A DNA stretch of 64,000 bases from an uncultured bacterium (GCA_905214715.1 CAJMMT010000005.1:62001-126000), one strand, 5' to 3'. Shown: positions 8,666-16,777, numbered from the stretch's first letter. Notes: generated by a model from the letters alone, not told the origin. Program-made: numbers and translations.

Positions 8666-10168
8666 ATGAGCATCCCTTTTATTACCGCTGAAGAGGCTGC
8701 TGCCTACATCAAAAACGGAGATAATGTCGGTTTTTCCGGCTTCACCGCCTCCGGCACACCGAAAGTTGTTACTGTCGCCCTGGCCAAACGCGCCAAGGAA
8801 CTGCACGAAAAAGGCGAACCTTTTAAAATCAATGTATTCACAGGCGCATCTACCAACGACCATGTCGACGGTGAACTCGCCCGCGCCAATGCTATAGGCA
8901 TCCGTACTCCTTATCAGGGCCATCCTGACTCCAGAAAGGCTCTTAACAAGAACGAGATGCATTATTTCGACGCCCACCTGAGCCATGTGTCCCAAGATCT
9001 CAGATATGGGTTCTACGGTGATATCGATGTAGCTATCATCGAAGTTACCGAAATGAGTCCGAACGGTGAGTTCGTGCTTGGCGCCGGCCTCGGAATGGCC
9101 CCCACTCTCGCAATGATGGCCAAGAAGGTTATCATAGAATACTCCTCTTACTACAAGACTTCGTTCCGCGGGTTCCATGACAACTACGTGCCCCTCGATC
9201 CACCTCACCGCCGTGAGATTCCTATATACAAACCATCCGATCGTATCGGTAGCACCATTATCAAGATCGACCCCGAAAAGATTATAGGCATCGTTCCTTC
9301 TAACGCTTCCGAAAGCATCAAACCCTTCACCGCTCCCGACGAGGTTACCCAGAAAATCGGCGACAACGTATGCCATTTCCTCGCCGAACAGCTTCGCATG
9401 GGTCTTATCCCGAAGGAATTCCTCCCGATCCAGTCCGGTGTAGGCAACGTAGCCAACGCTGTTCTCTACGGCCTCGGCGAAAACCCCGAGATACCGCAGT
9501 TTGAAATGTACACCGAGGTTATCCAGGATGCAGTTATGGCTCTTATGGAACAGGGACACTGTAAGTTCGCTTCTACATGCGCCCTTACCTTCTCTGACGA
9601 CGCCATGCTACACTTCATGGACAACATCGACTTCTTCCGCGACAAGATTCTGATGCGTCCCGGTGAAATCTCAAACCACCCGGAAGTGGTTCGCCGTCTC
9701 GGCCTGATCGCTATGAATACCGCGCTCGAAGCCGATATATTCGGTAATGTGAACTCCACACACGTACTCGGCACAAAGATGATGAACGGTATAGGTGGTT
9801 CGGCCGACTTCTGCCGCAATGCGTACCTCTCTATCTTCTCTTGCCCATCTATACAGAAGGGTGGCAAGATTTCAGCTATCGTGCCTATGGTATCGCACGT
9901 AGATCACAGCGAGCATTCTGTAAAGATTCTTGTTACAGAACAAGGTGTGGCAGACCTCCGGGGCAAAGATCCTCTGCAGCGTGCCGAAACAGTCATTGAG
10001 AACTGCGTACATCCCATGTATAAGGAAATCATGTGGGATTACCTCAAAATGGCTCAGAAAAATGGCCCGACACACACACCTCACAATCTCAAAGCCGCAT
10101 TCTCTTTCCATGAGACATTCATGGAATGCGGAGACATGAGCCAGACTGATCTCGCCAAATTCATGTAA
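8666..10168 (+). CDS. acetyl-CoA hydrolase/transferase family (succinyl-CoA:acetate CoA-transferase-like)
   Basis: A 500-aa class I CoA-transferase. The N-terminal half has NVGFSGFTASGTPK and VFTGASTNDHVDGEL, and the C-terminal half carries the active-site glutamate region FEMYTEVIQDAVM, followed by GIGGSADFCRNAY and a terminal HETF block. The family moves CoA between acetate and succinate or propionate, which fits a fermenting Bacteroidales that excretes these acids. Whether this enzyme mainly makes acetate from acetyl-CoA or uses succinyl-CoA cannot be decided from the sequence. It stands alone, with its own promoter. Confidence 0.92.
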   Translation: MSIPFITAEEAAAYIKNGDNVGFSGFTASGTPKVVTVALAKRAKELHEKGEPFKINVFTGASTNDHVDGELARANAIGIRTPYQGHPDSRKALNKNEMHYFDAHLSHVSQDLRYGFYGDIDVAIIEVTEMSPNGEFVLGAGLGMAPTLAMMAKKVIIEYSSYYKTSFRGFHDNYVPLDPPHRREIPIYKPSDRIGSTIIKIDPEKIIGIVPSNASESIKPFTAPDEVTQKIGDNVCHFLAEQLRMGLIPKEFLPIQSGVGNVANAVLYGLGENPEIPQFEMYTEVIQDAVMALMEQGHCKFASTCALTFSDDAMLHFMDNIDFFRDKILMRPGEISNHPEVVRRLGLIAMNTALEADIFGNVNSTHVLGTKMMNGIGGSADFCRNAYLSIFSCPSIQKGGKISAIVPMVSHVDHSEHSVKILVTEQGVADLRGKDPLQRAETVIENCVHPMYKEIMWDYLKMAQKNGPTHTPHNLKAAFSFHETFMECGDMSQTDLAKFM

Positions 10169-10227
10169 ACCATTAGCAGGAAGTCATTTTTATGACTGAA
10201 GATTAGGTTTATTTACATATTAATAGA

Positions 10228-10235
10228 TAACTTTG
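10228..10235 (+). promoter_or_regulatory. -7 element for the secreted CBM protein
   Basis: TAACTTTG fits TAnnTTTG and lies 53 bp before the ATG at 10289. No clear TTG is present at 19-21 bp upstream. Confidence 0.45.
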
Positions 10236-10288
10236 CCGGAGAAAACCTTCAAGTGGTTTTCTCCGGCTTAACTTTTTAACAACTTAAT

Positions 10289-11872
10289 ATGTCTAAAAAT
10301 CTTTTTATCGGCGCCATCGCTGTGCTTACAGCCATGTCCGCCCAGGCTCAGGCTCAGATTGAGTCCAGAGCTCATTATGCCACCAACCCCGGCTCAGCAG
10401 TCGGGGTACCGGCTACAATCACCATCGACGGTGAATTTGATGATTGGGACGAATCAATGATTATCGCTCTTGGTGGTGCCAACGACCAGTGTAACGCTTT
10501 CAAAGGTTCCCACGAAAACTGCGTGCTCGACTGCTACGCGCTATATGCCGCATGGGACGACCAGAATCTCTATCTCGCCTGGCAAATGTGCAATACCGGT
10601 GATATATGGGCACGCGAAGGCGACGGACCACTTACAGACTATGGACGTATAGGTGATGTACCTCTCGCAATATGCCTGAGCATCAACCCCAAGGCCGTTT
10701 CAATGACAGGACTCAACTCTTTCGGTAAAGGTCTCTGGGGCGACAAGGCTAATATGGGTTACGGATTTGACGGTGAGACAGCTCACGTAGACCGCTGGCT
10801 TCTTATGAGTGGTAAGGCCGGTCAGGGAGACCCTGCCATTTTCGCAGCTGCCGATGCCAATGGAAATTCAAACTACGATTCTCCATACTGCCAGCACTTC
10901 AACGCTTGCGGTATACAGTATAAAATGAAAGAAGGGTTCCAACCTTCCCATCTGTGGCGTCAGATGACTACTGCCCAATATGACTTCAGCGGCACTCTCA
11001 TCTCCGATCCTTCCGTAGCACTGAATATATACGACGAAGAATGCTACTTCAATATACTCTCGCCGGAATACGAGACCTATAGAAAGGAACACAACCTGAA
11101 ACCCCACGATACCAAATTCGATTCCTTCTATGAAATAAAGATTCCTTTTACAGCCCTCGGTATTGACCGCGATTATCTCGAGACATACGGCATCGGTGCC
11201 CGGATGGTGGCTACCCGCGGAGAATCTGCTATAGACTGTATCCCGTTCGATCCGGCTATGATGGATAATGTTTTCGGTTCTTACGGTGCCGACAAATCCA
11301 CTTCCGCCGAAAAAGATGACTTCGACAATATAACATTCCAACCCGCATGGATCGGAAAAATAAGAGGCAATGTCGCAGATTATCCAGACCCGCAGGATCC
11401 TACACCTCCAACCCCTCCGACTCCTCCCACCCCCGTAGACGGATCTTACAACGTCTATCTGCGCAATACCGACAACTGGACAAATCCAATGGTATGGATC
11501 TGGGATGCCGGTAACAACAATAAGAATTATACCGGTGGAACATGGCCCGGAGCTGCAATGACCAAGGTTACTGTAGAAGGAGAAGAACTTTTCAAATATT
11601 CTTTCGATACCGAAGATACTCTCGTGAAACCCATGGTAATCTTCAGCTCTGGCAAACAGACAGACGACCTTGTATATGAGAACAATGCCATATACGACTG
11701 CGCCGGGCAGATCGTAGGCCATGTCAATGCTACAGCGGTAGATGCGATCGGTACGACCGATAATTTGCAAACCATATACTTTGACCTTCAGGGTCGCCGC
11801 ATAGACAATCCCACAACCGGAATCTATATAGTGAAAACCGGTTCCAGAACATCGAAAGTATTGGTGAAATAA
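10289..11872 (+). CDS. secreted starch-binding (CBM26-like) protein with T9SS-type tail
   Basis: 527 aa. A signal peptide ends near AQAQA (residue ~20). Residues ~30-360 begin with TITIDGEFDDWDE, a pattern seen in CBM9/DOMON-like beta-sandwich domains. A proline/threonine linker (~365-380) leads to a CBM26-like module (YNVYLRNTDNWTNPMVWIWD ... GTWPG) that binds starch in relatives. The end (IYFDLQGRRIDNPTTGIYIVK ... VLVK) is a short T9SS-type sorting tail nearly the same as in the amylase at 54.7 kb. It is probably exported to the surface and binds glycans; no catalytic domain is recognised. Confidence 0.8.
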   Translation: MSKNLFIGAIAVLTAMSAQAQAQIESRAHYATNPGSAVGVPATITIDGEFDDWDESMIIALGGANDQCNAFKGSHENCVLDCYALYAAWDDQNLYLAWQMCNTGDIWAREGDGPLTDYGRIGDVPLAICLSINPKAVSMTGLNSFGKGLWGDKANMGYGFDGETAHVDRWLLMSGKAGQGDPAIFAAADANGNSNYDSPYCQHFNACGIQYKMKEGFQPSHLWRQMTTAQYDFSGTLISDPSVALNIYDEECYFNILSPEYETYRKEHNLKPHDTKFDSFYEIKIPFTALGIDRDYLETYGIGARMVATRGESAIDCIPFDPAMMDNVFGSYGADKSTSAEKDDFDNITFQPAWIGKIRGNVADYPDPQDPTPPTPPTPPTPVDGSYNVYLRNTDNWTNPMVWIWDAGNNNKNYTGGTWPGAAMTKVTVEGEELFKYSFDTEDTLVKPMVIFSSGKQTDDLVYENNAIYDCAGQIVGHVNATAVDAIGTTDNLQTIYFDLQGRRIDNPTTGIYIVKTGSRTSKVLVK

Positions 11873-11912
11873 ACAGTGTTTTTTCTGCATCGAAAAATAA
11901 CACCTTGAAATA

Positions 11913-11960
11913 CATCAGGCCCCTGCCGGAATAATCGGCAGGGGCCTGATGCATAATTTT
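11913..11960 (+). terminator. terminator after the secreted CBM protein
   Basis: A 16-bp perfect GC-rich stem (CATCAGGCCCCTGCCG at 11913-11928 with its complement at 11936-11951) is followed by ATAATTTT. It sits 40 bp after the stop codon. Confidence 0.8.
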
Positions 11961-12094
11961 ACCTGTTAAAAAAAGACAACGATAAAACCACGCTTCCCGA
12001 ATGTATGTTTCAAATTATGACACGCACATCGGAAATAAGGCTAAGTCGATTTTTGACGTGCGTATTATTTTAAAACCTTATAAACCTCACTATT

Positions 12095-12388
12095 ATGACT
12101 TACGATCAAACCATAAATTCTGCTCCAGTAGTTCTCGTTGAATTCTATGCCACATGGTGTCCTCATTGCAAGGATATGGCTCCGATAGTGGAGCAGGTTA
12201 CCGAACTTCTCGAAGGCCGCGCCGCCGTAGTACAGCTCGACGTAGACCTCAATGAAGATGCCTGTGATGCAGAAGATATCCAGGGAACCCCTACTTTTAT
12301 CATATACAAAGATGGAAAAGAAGTATGGAGACAAAGCGGCGAAATGTCTGGCGAACAACTTCTTCATACCGTAGAACGGTTCCTTTAA
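12095..12388 (+). CDS. thioredoxin-like protein
   Basis: A 97-aa protein with the active site ATWCPHC (cysteines 22 and 25) and the cis-proline loop GTPTFIIYKDGK. There is no signal peptide, so it acts in the cytoplasm, unless it serves the next gene product at the membrane. The WCPHC site differs from the usual WCGPC and is more DsbA-like in its centre. It lies 25 bp before a VKOR-type membrane protein, which suggests a thiol-redox pair. Confidence 0.9.
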   Translation: MTYDQTINSAPVVLVEFYATWCPHCKDMAPIVEQVTELLEGRAAVVQLDVDLNEDACDAEDIQGTPTFIIYKDGKEVWRQSGEMSGEQLLHTVERFL

Positions 12389-12413
12389 ATAAACGGTTTA
12401 TGTAATAAATGCA

Positions 12414-13436
12414 ATGGCAGTCCAACGAAGCATATTCACACGGTTTCTCTCTGCGCTCGGGGTTCCTCATACGGTGGAATACTCCGAGCAGAGATTCCAT
12501 ACCATGAATTTCGACTCTCTATTCGGACTGAGTCATCTGCTGAAAGATTATGGTATACCCAACTATGCCGTAAACGTTGCCGACAAATCGGAACTGTCTG
12601 AAATCAATACCCCGTTCCTCGCAAGACTATCATCAGGTTTCTTTGTTATTGTCCGCGATATTTCAGACTCGTCGGTCACATACGATTCTCTCGGCGATAT
12701 AAAGACAATGAAGATTGACGATTTCCGGAAAAACTGGACAGGGATAGCACTACTCGCTTTCCCGAAGTCCGATTCCCGCGAACCTGACTTTGCAAGCCAT
12801 CTTATAACCGAGACCGTAAGCAGATACAGCTGGATTGCGCTGATTATCACAGCTATCGCTGTAATGGCATACTTCTTCATAACCCGCCGTATATACAGTT
12901 CCGTCTGGACCATCCTTATTATGCTGTTCGACTGTCTCGGTCTGTTTTTCTCATATCTGCTCGTACAGAAAACACTCGGTGTGCACACTAAAACAGGAGA
13001 CCGCGTATGCTCTGTTATCCAGAAAGGAGGATGCGATTCAATTCTTTCCATGAAAGTATCAAAACTATTCGGCGTATTCTCATGGAGTGTTGTAGGGTTC
13101 TCTTACTTCGGTATCTCTCTCGCCGCATTGTTGCTGTTTCCTCACATGTGGCCCGCTCTGGCTTTGTTCAATATATGTTGTTTGCCATATACACTCTGGA
13201 GCGTATGGTACCAGAGATTCAGAGCCCATCATTGGTGTACCCTCTGCCTCGGAGTCCAATCAACCCTATGGCTGCTGTTCATTGCATATACCGCCGGCGG
13301 ATACATAAGAAATCTGCTGCCTATGAAGCTCGACGACTGGGTACTCCTCGCCGCATACATAACCACCGTTCTGCTGCTGAATCTAATAATAACCTTCTTC
13401 AAAAACATCCGGCTCCATACTCCCCAAAATACATGA
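12414..13436 (+). CDS. VKOR-family membrane protein with C39-like N-terminal domain
   Basis: 340 aa. Residues 1-125 resemble a peptidase C39 domain (TPFLARLSSGFFVIVRD, DDFRKNWTGIALLAFP) but have neither the catalytic cysteine nor the histidine (GFFVIV where GHFVVV is usual), so it is probably a non-catalytic binding domain. Residues ~138-330 hold about five membrane helices with the VKOR loop cysteines C199 and C207 and the CxxC pair C275/C278 (WCTLCLG). VKOR proteins use quinones to form disulfides in the periplasm. Many Bacteroidota versions also carry a thioredoxin domain; here a separate thioredoxin gene precedes it. A 41-aa reading frame overlaps its stop by 4 bp. Confidence 0.85.
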   Translation: MAVQRSIFTRFLSALGVPHTVEYSEQRFHTMNFDSLFGLSHLLKDYGIPNYAVNVADKSELSEINTPFLARLSSGFFVIVRDISDSSVTYDSLGDIKTMKIDDFRKNWTGIALLAFPKSDSREPDFASHLITETVSRYSWIALIITAIAVMAYFFITRRIYSSVWTILIMLFDCLGLFFSYLLVQKTLGVHTKTGDRVCSVIQKGGCDSILSMKVSKLFGVFSWSVVGFSYFGISLAALLLFPHMWPALALFNICCLPYTLWSVWYQRFRAHHWCTLCLGVQSTLWLLFIAYTAGGYIRNLLPMKLDDWVLLAAYITTVLLLNLIITFFKNIRLHTPQNT

Positions 13437-13558
13437 ATTACAAAATTACAAAAGCCATCCTCCGCAAAATACAAGAGTTGAATTATCAAAATCCAATCAC
13501 AAATACCAGTAATTCAATCTTAAAGACAGAAAGCCATGCCCAAAAATACAAAAGTTGA
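13433..13558 (+). CDS. possible 41-aa peptide, coupled to VKOR gene
   Basis: The ATG overlaps the VKOR stop codon (ATGA). The product starts MNYKITKAILRKIQELNYQN and ends HAQKYKS. No family is recognised. The 3' half lies in a duplicated 50-bp segment that is repeated before the next short gene, so part of the reading frame may be accidental. Translational coupling is the main argument for it being real. Confidence 0.35.
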   Translation: MNYKITKAILRKIQELNYQNPITNTSNSILKTESHAQKYKS

Positions 13559-13609
13559 AATCCAATCACAAATACCAGTAATTCCATCTTAAAGACAAAA
13601 AGCCATGCC
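13491..13609 (+). repeat. two tandem copies of a 50-bp segment (69-bp period)
   Basis: 13491-13540 and 13560-13609 differ at only 2 of 50 positions. Each ends in AAGCCATGCC, so each copy brings its own ATG and leader. From the first ATG (13536) an 18-aa frame ending in QIPVIPS can be read; from the second (13605) the 45-aa peptide. This looks like a recent duplication of a translation start region. Confidence 0.85.
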
Positions 13610-13742
13610 AAGAAAAATATCTGAACCTAAACTGAAGAGTGCCGTAAAACTAACAGCAGCCGAGATGAACAACATTCATTTCGGCCGCCCGGCAACCCCA
13701 TCTCCAAAACAAAATGAAACCCCCGACGGCAACAAACCGTAA
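13605..13742 (+). CDS. 45-aa peptide with leader-like motif (RiPP precursor candidate)
   Basis: The product reads MPRKISEPKLKSAVKLTAAE, then MNNIHFG at residues 21-27, then a short proline-rich tail (RPATPSPKQNETPDGNKP). The block LTAAEMNNIHFG resembles the leader end of Bacteroidota double-glycine precursor peptides of the LxxxEMxxIxGG type, though the second glycine is arginine here. There are no cysteines, serine is scarce and the core is only 18 residues. It lies 168 bp after a VKOR/C39-like gene and has its own terminator overlapping the stop. No maturase is adjacent, so the RiPP idea is an inference. Confidence 0.5.
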   Translation: MPRKISEPKLKSAVKLTAAEMNNIHFGRPATPSPKQNETPDGNKP

Positions 13743-13750
13743 GGGGTTTT
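13717..13750 (+). terminator. terminator overlapping the stop of the 45-aa peptide gene
   Basis: AAACCCC (13717-13723) pairs with GGGGTTT (13743-13749), with an inner ACGG/CCGT pairing, and runs into TTTTT. It supports a real short transcript ending here. Confidence 0.7.
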
Positions 13751-13944
13751 TAAATAATGATATTGGCATCAAGTATAATCTAAATCTTACACAATCGTGG
13801 TCCGAACGAAGTGAGGACTATCCTTCCCGTCTTCTCCAAATAACCTCTCTCAAAATCCGACTCCATCCCAGCCTCTATTTCTTACTGCGCCGAGATGGAA
13901 GCCGAGGTTACCCTATCTCTGTCCTCCTAAGAAGATCAAGATAA
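13743..13944. other. intergenic stretch with two short dispersed repeat motifs
   Basis: No gene is seen. 13797-13816 (GTGGTCCGAACGAAGTGAGG) recurs exactly at 15969-15988. 13881-13912 holds a CCGAG-GAAG-CCGAGG motif that recurs in variant form at 23007-23035 and 25171-25200. Confidence 0.7.
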
Positions 13945-14502
13945 TCATACCGTAAGAATTTCCTTCTCCTTCTCGGCATAGATCTCATCTATCTTCTTCA
14001 TGTACTTGTCGTGGATTTTCTGAACACTTGCCTCGGCATCTTTCTCCACATCCTCGCTCAGACCATTCTTAACCTCCTTCTTCAGGCCATCTATAGCTTC
14101 GCGACGCGAGTTGCGGACCGAAACCTTGGCATTCTCGGCCTCGCTCTTACACTGCTTGGCAAGCGATTTACGACGGTCTTCCGTCAGCGGGGGTATACCA
14201 AGACGTATAACCTCGCCATTGTTCTCCGGAGTAATGCCCAGATCCGAGTTGATGATTGCTTTCTCTATCTCCTTGAACATAGACTTTTCCCAAGGAGTGA
14301 TGGCTATCGTCCGGGCATCAGGAACGCTTACGTTGGCTACATTAGAAATAGGTGCCTGAGTGCCATAGTAATCCACTCTTATACCGTCAAGCAGACGGGG
14401 AGAAGCCTTTCCGGCACGGATACGGGACAATGTCTCGTCAAGGTATTCCACTGCCAGCTCCATAGATTCTTCAGCATTCTGAAGATATTCGCTTACTTCC
14501 AT
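13945..14502 (-). CDS. frr: ribosome recycling factor
   Basis: 185 aa that split post-termination ribosomes together with EF-G. The family blocks are all present: RIRAGKASPRLLDGIRVDYYG near residue 28, SVPDARTIAITPWEKS, DLGITPENNGEVIRLGIPPLTEDRRKSL, and the long C-terminal helix ending KEKEILTV. It follows pyrH on the same strand (pyrH then frr), the usual pairing in bacteria, separated by about 150 bp. Confidence 0.97.
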   Translation of the reverse strand: MEVSEYLQNAEESMELAVEYLDETLSRIRAGKASPRLLDGIRVDYYGTQAPISNVANVSVPDARTIAITPWEKSMFKEIEKAIINSDLGITPENNGEVIRLGIPPLTEDRRKSLAKQCKSEAENAKVSVRNSRREAIDGLKKEVKNGLSEDVEKDAEASVQKIHDKYMKKIDEIYAEKEKEILTV

Positions 14503-14559
14503 TTATATTATATTTTAAATTTGCTTGATTAGTAATTCCCTCCAATTCCCCTGAATCCC

Positions 14560-14655
14560 GGTTAATCCCGAATATACTCAATCAATCTTGATTATATTCG
14601 ATCAATCACGATTATTCTCGCTAAATCCTGATTAATCCGGATATTTTCGGTCAAT
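14560..14655. repeat. degenerate ~21-bp tandem repeat between pyrH and frr
   Basis: Four or five imperfect units of the kind ATCAATCnnGATTATnnTCG follow each other (for example TCAATCAATCTTGATTATAT, GATCAATCACGATTATTCTC). Several units contain the inverted pair AATC/GATT. No gene is present; function unknown. Confidence 0.55.
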
Positions 14656-15358
14656 TATGAACAAAAGTTCCGATATCCTCACCCGAAAGCATCCGGTTCA
14701 GATTCCCCTCTTTGTCCATATTGAAAACATATATGGGCATATTGTTTTCCTTACACAATGCCGTGGCCGTAAGGTCCATTACCTTCAGTCCGCGTTCCAT
14801 AACCTCATCGTATGTGATGTCGTCAAACTTGACGGCTGAGGCATCTTTCTCCGGATCGGCGGTATAGATACCGTCTACACGTGTGCCCTTCAGCATCACC
14901 TCGGCCTCGGTCTCTATGGCTCGCAACGCCGAACCGGTATCGGTAGTAAAATAGGGGCTGCCTGTTCCACAAGCTATTATGGCTACCTTTCCAGATTTCA
15001 TAGCCTCTATAGCCTTCCATTTTGAATAAGGTTCTCCTATGGGAAACATCGGAACCGCAGTATAAACCTGTGCCGGTTGCCCTATGGCCTCAAGCGCTGA
15101 CGAAAGCGCCAGTGAATTGATTACAGTAGCAAGCATTCCCATCTGGTCTCCCTTCACACGGTCATAACCGCTGGCCGCACCCGACAGACCACGGAATATA
15201 TTTCCGCCACCTATCACAATACTGATTTCAACACCATTATCTATAGCCTCCTTTATCTGTAAAGCATAAGATTCCAATCGGTTACGGTCTATTCCATGAC
15301 CCTGAGCCCCCATAAGCGACTCGCCCGACAATTTCAGCAGTATTCTTTTAAATCTCAT
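14651..15358 (-). CDS. pyrH: UMP kinase
   Basis: A 235-aa amino-acid-kinase-fold enzyme that makes UDP from UMP and ATP. Seen are the N-terminal KRILLKLSGESLMG, the phosphate loop VIGGGNIFRG, the YDRVKGDQMGMLATVIN helix, and the C-terminal GTRVDGIYTADPEKD and VMDLTATALCKENNMPIYVFNM blocks. Length and motifs are complete. A good minus-strand promoter lies 45 bp upstream, inside an unusual repeat array. Confidence 0.97.
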   Translation of the reverse strand: MRFKRILLKLSGESLMGAQGHGIDRNRLESYALQIKEAIDNGVEISIVIGGGNIFRGLSGAASGYDRVKGDQMGMLATVINSLALSSALEAIGQPAQVYTAVPMFPIGEPYSKWKAIEAMKSGKVAIIACGTGSPYFTTDTGSALRAIETEAEVMLKGTRVDGIYTADPEKDASAVKFDDITYDEVMERGLKVMDLTATALCKENNMPIYVFNMDKEGNLNRMLSGEDIGTFVHN

Positions 15359-15399
15359 CTCAATAATTCTTTTTAAGTCCCAATCCCAAAATCATACCC

Positions 15400-15572
15400 C
15401 TCCAAAAATATCCTTCCAAAATATACCTTCCAAAATATCCTTTCGAAAAAATATACTTCCAAAATATTTCTTCCAATATATATCCTTCCAAAATATATCC
15501 TTCCAAAATATATCCTTCCAAAATATATTTCTCAAGATATGTCTTCCATGATATATTTCCTAAGATATATCA
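15400..15572. repeat. AT-rich minisatellite upstream of pyrH
   Basis: About ten imperfect units of 13-16 bp built on CTTCCAAAATATAT. Read on the minus strand each unit gives ATATTTTGGAAG, close to the -7 promoter element TAnnTTTG and containing TTG. Units near 15490-15530 are almost identical; those at the right edge are decayed. Confidence 0.75.
15403..15433 (-). promoter_or_regulatory. promoter of pyrH
   Basis: On the minus strand TTG (15433-15431), 20 bp, TATTTTTG (15410-15403). Both elements lie within the repeat array at 15400-15572. Confidence 0.5.
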
Positions 15573-16130
15573 CTGCCAAAAACTTCCTTTTCCGAAGCTA
15601 TTGGCAACCTCACCTACAAAAATAACTCTTTCCGCCAAATCATTACGAATCAAAACCTGTTTTTTTTAAAACCTTCAAGAAACCTTCAAGAATAAACATG
15701 AAAAAAATAAATAACAACACCAATAAAGAATGTAAAAGCATAAATAAAAACCGGGAAAACCATAAATATAGTAATCCGATGGCAGTTCTATGGAATCCTA
15801 TGATGGTTATCTGTAGTTTTATGGTAGTTCTACTAAAGTGCCCCTATAATACCATGGTAGTCTTATAGTAGTTTTTTATAGTTTTATAATAGTTTTTTAT
15901 AGTTTTTTTTTATAGTTTTATTTTATAGTAGTGTTATAGTGGTTTTATAATGTTATAGTAGTTTTATAGTGGTCCGAACGAAGTGAGGTCTATCCTCCCC
16001 AAAACCGTCCCAAAACCTACCTCTATCCGAACTCCCGCACCCTTACCTCTCAAAAACGAGCATATCAAACCCGAATCCCATTAAAAAAACTTTTCAAAAC
16101 AATTATCCATTCTTTTTTTTACCTAATAAT
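15573..16130. other. AT-rich gene-free stretch with a T-rich repeat array
   Basis: No coding frame is convincing. 15775-15970 is a low-complexity array built on TTATAGTAGTTTT and TATAGTTTTATAATAG variants. It ends directly in the dispersed motif GTGGTCCGAACGAAGTGAGG (15969-15988), also found at 13797. Confidence 0.65.
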
Positions 16131-16161
16131 TTGCATATCTCCATAAGTTTTTATAATTTCG
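16131..16161 (+). promoter_or_regulatory. promoter of the first tRNA-Glu
   Basis: TTG (16131-16133), 20 bp, TAATTTCG (16154-16161), one mismatch from TAnnTTTG. Transcription would begin about 50 bp before the tRNA and could run on through rpsT. Confidence 0.5.
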
Positions 16162-16214
16162 CACTCGCAAATGCAACTGCCAGACAGTTTTTCTGTTTGC
16201 AGTCATCTTAAGGA

Positions 16215-16286
16215 GGCCCATTCGTCTATCGGTTAGGACGAGAGATTTTCATTCTCTAAAGAGCAGTTCGACTCTGCTATGGGCTA
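16215..16286 (+). tRNA. tRNA-Glu (anticodon TTC), copy 1
   Basis: The acceptor GGCCCAT pairs with ATGGGCT (first pair G-U), the D-arm carries GTCTATCGGTTAGGAC, the anticodon arm AGAGATTTTCATTCTCT reads TTC, and the T-arm AGCAGTTCGACTCTGCT is normal. The discriminator A is followed by CAT, so CCA is not encoded. An identical copy lies 457 bp downstream, on the other side of rpsT. Confidence 0.93.
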
Positions 16287-16325
16287 CATAAACAACAAAA
16301 GTCACAGAATAGATATCTCAAAGCA

Positions 16326-16583
16326 ATGGCAAACCATAAATCTTCATTAAAGAGAATTCGCCAGGCCGAAAAGCGCAAAATAGAAAATCACTACTGGGCT
16401 AAAACCGCCCGTAATGCAGTGCGCAAAATTCGCAAAATGACCGATGCCGCTGAAGCTCAGGCCGCCTACAACAAAGTCAGTGCCCTTCTCCAGCGTCTCG
16501 GACGTAAAAATATAATTTCCAAGAACAAAGCAGCCAACCTCTGCAGCGGTCTTCAGATTCACATCAATAAACTCGCAAAATAA
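16326..16583 (+). CDS. rpsT: 30S ribosomal protein S20
   Basis: An 85-aa, strongly basic, all-helical protein that binds 16S rRNA early in small-subunit assembly. The start MANHKSSLKRIRQAEKRKIE and the NKAANLCSGLQIHINKL end match S20. It lies 40 bp after one tRNA-Glu and about 90 bp before an identical one; no separate promoter is obvious, so it may be cotranscribed with the first tRNA. Confidence 0.97.
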   Translation: MANHKSSLKRIRQAEKRKIENHYWAKTARNAVRKIRKMTDAAEAQAAYNKVSALLQRLGRKNIISKNKAANLCSGLQIHINKLAK

Positions 16584-16671
16584 ATTTACCCCAATAGTAA
16601 ACCACTATATTCCTTTTCAGGCATATAGGGTAAACTTTAAGGCGGTTTTATTTATATAATCCTCATTTGTT

Positions 16672-16743
16672 GGCCCATTCGTCTATCGGTTAGGACGAGA
16701 GATTTTCATTCTCTAAAGAGCAGTTCGACTCTGCTATGGGCTA
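16672..16743 (+). tRNA. tRNA-Glu (anticodon TTC), copy 2
   Basis: The 72 nt are identical to the copy at 16215-16286. Here the discriminator A is followed by CCA (16744-16746), so the 3' end happens to be encoded, and the same CCA opens the terminator stem. No clear promoter of its own is seen, which suggests processing from a longer rpsT transcript. Confidence 0.93.
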
Positions 16744-16745
16744 CC

Positions 16746-16777
16746 AGCTCCGGTCTATAACAGTCCGGAGCTTTTTT
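16746..16777 (+). terminator. terminator after the second tRNA-Glu
   Basis: AGCTCCGG (16746-16753) and CCGGAGCT (16765-16772) form the stem, followed by T's. It starts on the last base of the encoded CCA. Confidence 0.85.

Noticed and set aside
8624..9559. A 311-codon minus-strand frame opposite the CoA-transferase
   Set aside because: Low-complexity shadow; the plus strand encodes a clear CoA-transferase.
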